This document shows, piece after piece, positions 21,178-24,432 of a stretch of 24,432 nucleotides of DNA. The notes below the pieces were generated by a model. That model was not told the DNA's origin, did not search any database, and saw nothing but the letters and a program-made list of their open reading frames with translations. Source of the DNA: a virus; the IMG/VR virus record IMGVR_UViG_3300019487_000094, positions 1-24,432 of that record; one strand, 5' to 3'. The translations under genes were made by a program, and so were the position numbers. Each line of letters opens with the position of its first letter. Position 1 is the first letter of the stretch.

Positions 21178-22208
21178 ACGACGGCCTCCTCAAGCATATA
21201 TTCGATCTGCTTAATGACACGTCTCATGGAATATTCATCATCAAAACCCGTAGAGGGCTTGTTTGGCATTCCAAGACAGCTTGGAGGCGACTTCTCAAGA
21301 AGCTCAAATTTTCCACCCCTAAAAATTTGAGCTTTTAGAGTAATGGCCCAGCCAAAGTCTATGAGCTTGATGGTCCTGTCAAGAACCATGAGGTTGTCGA
21401 GCTTGATATCGCGGTGCTGTATGTCGTGCGCTTGGAGCTCATCTAGAATACGATTAAGCTGCGCCCTCCAATCATCGGGAATGTTGTCCAAGGTAAGGTG
21501 CTCACCGCAGTTCTCAATGGCGATGGCATCTGGATTATATTTCTCTCCCTGCGGGATGAGCTTCGGAAAATGCCTGCTATTAAGCCTTGACAGAATATCC
21601 TCCTCATTGGCAAGCAGAGGGTACTCGTGATAGGAGACTTGAGTCTTTATGACCCCAAAATCCGTCTTCTTGATTACGGACGTGGCTCCTTTCCAGTAGG
21701 CGTTGAAGCGCCCGACGCTCTTGTCCTTCGGTTCCACCCAGCCGATGCTGGAGGCCTTCAGGGAATCCAAGAGCTCGTCCACTGTTACTGGCCCCAGGTA
21801 CTTTCTGTACTCTTGAGCGATATCATTCTTGTGGTGCACGGCGTGATAAGCAAGCGCCGCCGTGTGGCAAGCATAGTCTGGGGTGAAAAAACCACGGTCG
21901 TTCCACTCCCTAGACCTTAGGATGGCGCGTTGGAAGCTCTCGGGGTAGTAGTCGTCCCCCACGGAACGCACGTCTGCATAGAGGCAGCTTTCACCTATAG
22001 GGATGCGAGTCCTAACACGCGGAACCTTATGAACAAGCCTAGCCTCTGGAAACAGCTCGAAAAAATGCTCAAAGTCATAAACAAGCAGGTCAAGGTCAGA
22101 GTGTTCGCCTAGCTGCGCATCGTTCGGGAGGTTATCAAAGTTCCTTAGCACAACGTACTGAAAGTTAACGTCATGCATGTAGCTGAAAAACTGCCTCAAG
22201 TTGCGCAT
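21168..22208 (-). CDS. Nucleotidyltransferase-like / kinase fusion protein, 346 aa
   Basis: Two domains. Residues about 15-85 resemble a nucleotidyltransferase fold with the catalytic-type motif GEHSDLDLLVYD (D38, D40) and a possible third acidic residue at D79. Residues about 165-346 are a protein-kinase-like fold with all expected catalytic residues: K188 (VIKT), HRDIKLDN at 265-272 and DFG at 284-286. The kinase half is like the sugar/LPS kinases (WaaP and related) that phosphorylate core heptose or Kdo. ATG 22208 has AAGGAG at good spacing. The pair of domains in one chain, among glycan genes, suggests sugar or lipid A core modification. Confidence 0.8.
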   Translation of the reverse strand: MRNLRQFFSYMHDVNFQYVVLRNFDNLPNDAQLGEHSDLDLLVYDFEHFFELFPEARLVHKVPRVRTRIPIGESCLYADVRSVGDDYYPESFQRAILRSREWNDRGFFTPDYACHTAALAYHAVHHKNDIAQEYRKYLGPVTVDELLDSLKASSIGWVEPKDKSVGRFNAYWKGATSVIKKTDFGVIKTQVSYHEYPLLANEEDILSRLNSRHFPKLIPQGEKYNPDAIAIENCGEHLTLDNIPDDWRAQLNRILDELQAHDIQHRDIKLDNLMVLDRTIKLIDFGWAITLKAQIFRGGKFELLEKSPPSCLGMPNKPSTGFDDEYSMRRVIKQIEYMLEEAVVCR

Positions 22209-22216
22209 CTGTCTCC

Positions 22217-22744
22217 TTAGTGTAGCCTGACTGCCACGATGCTTGCTTCAGTGCAGGTCGTAGAACCTGCTGAAGCGACTGTATCGATGCCGCCAAAGAT
22301 CTGGATGATGTCATCCGTGTTGATAGTCGTGTATAGCACAGTAGGTAAATGAATATTACCAGCCACACCGCTAAGAGCAGTGATTATTCCAGTTCCAAAT
22401 GCTGTTGAACTGCCTGCCAGGTCCGCAGCCGTGTTGTTCGTGCGTCTGAGCTTTGTCGTGATTGTCCTGTTTAAGGCGTAAGTAGCCCCGACATTCTCCC
22501 AGTTGGCATGTGCCATAATGAGGTACGTACCAGGCTTCGTGATGGTGATGGATGGGTCCGTCGTCCCAAAATCGATGGGTGCCTGCGTGTTCGTGATCGT
22601 ATATACCGTGCCATCTGAATAAACCGTTATGGTGTCTTCCGAGCTGAATGGTGATACCCCGCAGTTCGTGACAGACATGCCAGCTTCGCAGGCCATGGTG
22701 GTCGTTAGGAGCAGGCCGAATATGAATGCTAACAGCCGCTTCAT
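22217..22744 (-). CDS. Secreted C1q/TNF-like jelly-roll protein, 175 aa
   Basis: Signal peptide at residues 1-21 (MKRLLAFIFGLLLTTTMACEA). The mature protein is beta-rich and ends in a pattern typical of the C1q/TNF-like knob of phage fibres: TKPGTYLIMAHANWENVGAT, ... TVLYTTINTDDIIQIFGG, ... STTCTEASIVAVRL. Two Cys are close to each end of the mature chain and could form a disulfide. It follows a second secreted protein in the glyco block. It may form trimers on the cell or virion surface. Confidence 0.75.
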   Translation of the reverse strand: MKRLLAFIFGLLLTTTMACEAGMSVTNCGVSPFSSEDTITVYSDGTVYTITNTQAPIDFGTTDPSITITKPGTYLIMAHANWENVGATYALNRTITTKLRRTNNTAADLAGSSTAFGTGIITALSGVAGNIHLPTVLYTTINTDDIIQIFGGIDTVASAGSTTCTEASIVAVRLH

Positions 22745-22748
22745 CTTA

Positions 22749-23120
22749 TTAATTCTCCTCTACGACGTAGAAGAAGGAGGCTTTATCACCGCTGACAGTC
22801 GCGTCCACCTTAAATATGGCCGCATCGAACTTAACAGGCGGGTCAGAGTGACCCTCAATGACGACGCAGCCACCTGGGGAGAGGATAACCCCTTGCTGTG
22901 CCCCTGCCGCTGCTACCGGGTTCTGCGCCACAGCAATCTTACCAGTGTTGCCTGTGTCACCGCAGATGATAATGCTGGTAACGTGCTTCGAGGAGGACAG
23001 GATAGCCAGAGCCGTCCCAGATGTCGCGACGGTCTTGGTCCCCTGGCCGAACCTGATTCCAGCGTGCGCTGGCGCGCTGATACAGCTGAACGAGATTATG
23101 AGTACGATTAGCCCTCTCAC
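22749..23120 (-). CDS. Secreted small protein of the glyco block, 123 aa
   Basis: Signal peptide at 1-20 (MRGLIVLIISFSCISAPAHA). The mature part is beta-rich (TKTVATSGTALAILSSS, ICGDTGNTGKIAVAQN, GVILSPGGCVVIEGHSD) and ends with KASFFYVVEEN; it looks like a small beta-sandwich head. Start is GTG 23120, overlapping the WbqC stop with AGGAGG just upstream. A decoration or capping role on virions or host surface is possible but unproven. Confidence 0.7.
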   Translation of the reverse strand: MRGLIVLIISFSCISAPAHAGIRFGQGTKTVATSGTALAILSSSKHVTSIIICGDTGNTGKIAVAQNPVAAAGAQQGVILSPGGCVVIEGHSDPPVKFDAAIFKVDATVSGDKASFFYVVEEN

Positions 23121-23668
23121 CTTGCCTCCTGTTTAACCTCTTTAGATTTCCACAGTTGCTTTCGTGTACCGTCAATTCCAAACTGCTCAAACATCTCTAA
23201 GATGTTGAGCCTTTCGTTCTCATGGGTAGCGTAAACAACGTCTATGCCTGAGCTCCTAATCAGCTCCTCATCTAGGTACTTGTCCTTCGCGGACGGGTGT
23301 GTCACATAGTGAGTCGCCCCGTAGTGGTTCAAGTTATCCACCAGCCTCTGGGTCTTGGTAGAGTCCGTCACTACGTCCTTGACAAGCCTTGTGTTGATCC
23401 CAAGAACCCTTATCACCCAAAGGATGAACTCTACGTTCAGCTGAACAAGGTTCTCCCCATTCACGTACTGCTTCGAGTAAAGCGGGGCAAGCCCGGAATG
23501 AACCGGCATGGTTACCCATCGCTGCTTGCCTTGTAGAAAATAACGGTTCTGGTAGCCGTTCTTCTCGAATTGACACTGCTCTAGGATAATGAACACGTCG
23601 CACATCGACATCTTGTAGAAGAAGCCAAAGTGCGGCACGAAATTCGGTTGATGAATTCCTACTCGCAC
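23117..23668 (-). CDS. WbqC-like protein, 183 aa
   Basis: Matches the WbqC family (PF08889), whose members occur in O-antigen and other polysaccharide loci and may work in amino-sugar modification. Recognised features: MRVGIHQPNFVPHFGFFYKM at the start with the HQP motif, CDVFIILEQCQFEKNGYQNR, and the long alpha/beta core. Its exact reaction is not established. GTG 23668 overlaps the methyltransferase end by 10 bases. Seen beside a methyltransferase, a glycosyltransferase and a sugar-kinase-like gene, it supports a glycan-modification cassette. Confidence 0.85.
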   Translation of the reverse strand: MRVGIHQPNFVPHFGFFYKMSMCDVFIILEQCQFEKNGYQNRYFLQGKQRWVTMPVHSGLAPLYSKQYVNGENLVQLNVEFILWVIRVLGINTRLVKDVVTDSTKTQRLVDNLNHYGATHYVTHPSAKDKYLDEELIRSSGIDVVYATHENERLNILEMFEQFGIDGTRKQLWKSKEVKQEAR

Positions 23669-24150
23669 TGTTTTATCTCATCCTCCTCATGCACCAGAAC
23701 CTCCCAAACATAAGCCCCGTTCTCCTCATGATCGATAACGCGTGGTCCAAAAAATAAATCCACCACCTGCTTAACCGCGCGGTGTGCCGGGTTTCCGTAG
23801 TCATACCCGGTTATTGCCCCGCCGGGGCGCACCTTCGGAGACCATACGCCGATATCCCAAAAGACGCTTCGCTCGTCATATGCCGCGTCGATAAAGACAA
23901 GGTCAACCGATTTGTCCTCCACCTTGAATGATGCGGAAACGGAAGGCTCAAGAATAGCTATCACTCTGGGGTCATGCGTGTGTGCAAGAAAAGAAGCGTC
24001 TTTGTCAGAGTCCACGGCGTAGTATCTCTCAATAGACGGACAAGACGCGAGCAGCGAGAGCATCGTCTCCCCATCTCGGACCCCGACCTCTACTATGCGT
24101 CTATAGCGTCTCTGGTTGACCAGGCCTGCCAGCACCTCATACCTTTTCAT
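23659..24150 (-). CDS. Class I SAM-dependent methyltransferase, 163 aa
   Basis: Rossmann-fold methyltransferase that transfers a methyl group from S-adenosylmethionine, probably to a sugar. Motifs seen: VEVGVRDGET (motif I, about 20-29), acidic AVDSDK at about 45-50, DLVFIDAAYDE at 83-93, and GGAITGYDYGNPAHRAV at 110-126. Length is compact, near the minimal catalytic domain. ATG 24150 is preferred; TTG 24159 is in frame and gives 166 residues, but leaves the GAGGAGG too close. Neighbours make a glycan O-methyltransferase likely. Confidence 0.8.
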   Translation of the reverse strand: MKRYEVLAGLVNQRRYRRIVEVGVRDGETMLSLLASCPSIERYYAVDSDKDASFLAHTHDPRVIAILEPSVSASFKVEDKSVDLVFIDAAYDERSVFWDIGVWSPKVRPGGAITGYDYGNPAHRAVKQVVDLFFGPRVIDHEENGAYVWEVLVHEEDEIKQCE

Positions 24151-24432
24151 GTAGACCAAAAGCCTCCTCTAATTTTTCAGTATTCAGCCTCCAGGGGTGG
24201 TAATACCAGAACGTGTGCCTTGGGTCAAACCGCTCTAACTCCAACGACCTCCAAATCCTGTCATGGTTGTTGCCGATAAGCTGGATGCTGTTGGCCTCGC
24301 AGATGGTCTTGGTTTCCTTGTTGACCTCGTTAAACGGCGGGATAAACTTGTCCGCTCCAAGCAAGGCGCAGCTGGTGAGTATGGACATCTCGTTAGCGTC
24401 TCGTGAGTACTGAGAGTGGTCCCCGTGGAATA
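24137..24432 (-). CDS. C-terminal part of an unknown gene of the glyco block (5' end beyond window)
   Basis: The frame is open to the window edge with no start needed inside the window (an internal ATG exists at 24388). About 97 residues are visible. Noticeable motifs are HGDHSQY near the cut edge and LIGNNHDRIW in the middle. His/Asp pairs such as GD and GNxHD occur in metallophosphoesterases, but the order and spacing here do not fit that family well, so I leave function open. Its last 14 bases overlap the methyltransferase start, so the genes belong to one operon. Confidence 0.6.
   Translation of the reverse strand, partial: FHGDHSQYSRDANEMSILTSCALLGADKFIPPFNEVNKETKTICEANSIQLIGNNHDRIWRSLELERFDPRHTFWYYHPWRLNTEKLEEAFGLHEKV

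Overview
This window looks like part of a tailed-phage (podovirus-type) genome that infects a Gram-negative host. Every convincing gene lies on the minus strand, so the genome reads from right to left. A P22-like tail module gives the virus type: a gp4-like adaptor, a gp10-like hub, and three consecutive large ejection-type proteins. A lipoprotein with a clear lipobox, several Sec signal peptides and spanin-like genes point to a host with two membranes. No integrase, repressor, CRISPR array, tRNA or rRNA was found.

Layout in reading order. (1) 24432-19823: a glycan-modification block with a truncated unknown gene, a SAM methyltransferase, a WbqC-like protein, two secreted small proteins, a nucleotidyltransferase-kinase fusion, a small membrane protein and a GT4-type glycosyltransferase. 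(2) 19826-8306: tail adaptor, hub, fibre or needle proteins, three ejection-type proteins, then more fibre-like proteins, several with signal peptides. One reading frame (8306-8512) is only the C-terminal end of a beta-helix protein. (3) 8257-7064: a lysis-type cassette of a membrane/coiled-coil protein, a secreted protein, a holin-like protein, a small membrane protein and a lipoprotein; no endolysin is recognisable. (4) 7067-6849: a compact regulatory region. (5) 6851-4374: a leader peptide, a replication initiator with a conserved phage C-terminal domain, a DnaB-type helicase, a small protein and an HNH nuclease. (6) 4355-2397: a near-consensus promoter, a probable single-strand annealing protein and a Cas4-like PD-(D/E)XK exonuclease. 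(7) 2410-1: a chain of small accessory genes, mostly linked by ATGA or TAATG overlaps, ending in a protein with 22 copies of an Ala-Ala-Arg/Trp triplet that runs off the window. Several of these genes are very short or open at the window edge.

The most interesting element is at 6924-7032 (minus). It has its own promoter-like sequence, three perfect or near-perfect hairpins, the last followed by a U tract, and a predicted unpaired segment of which 11 nt are perfectly complementary to the ribosome binding sites of two early genes: the leader ORF ahead of the replication initiator, and the exonuclease. Those two start regions share 16 identical bases. Two hairpin loops also carry UUGGU(C), complementary to the bases between the Shine-Dalgarno and AUG of the same targets. 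This looks like an undescribed phage-encoded small RNA that could turn off replication and recombination genes together. It is inferred from sequence only.

Other points of note are a glyco-enzyme cassette inside the structural operon, fibre-like proteins with signal peptides, and two places where a one-base change would join a reading frame to a better start (HNH gene, helicase gene).
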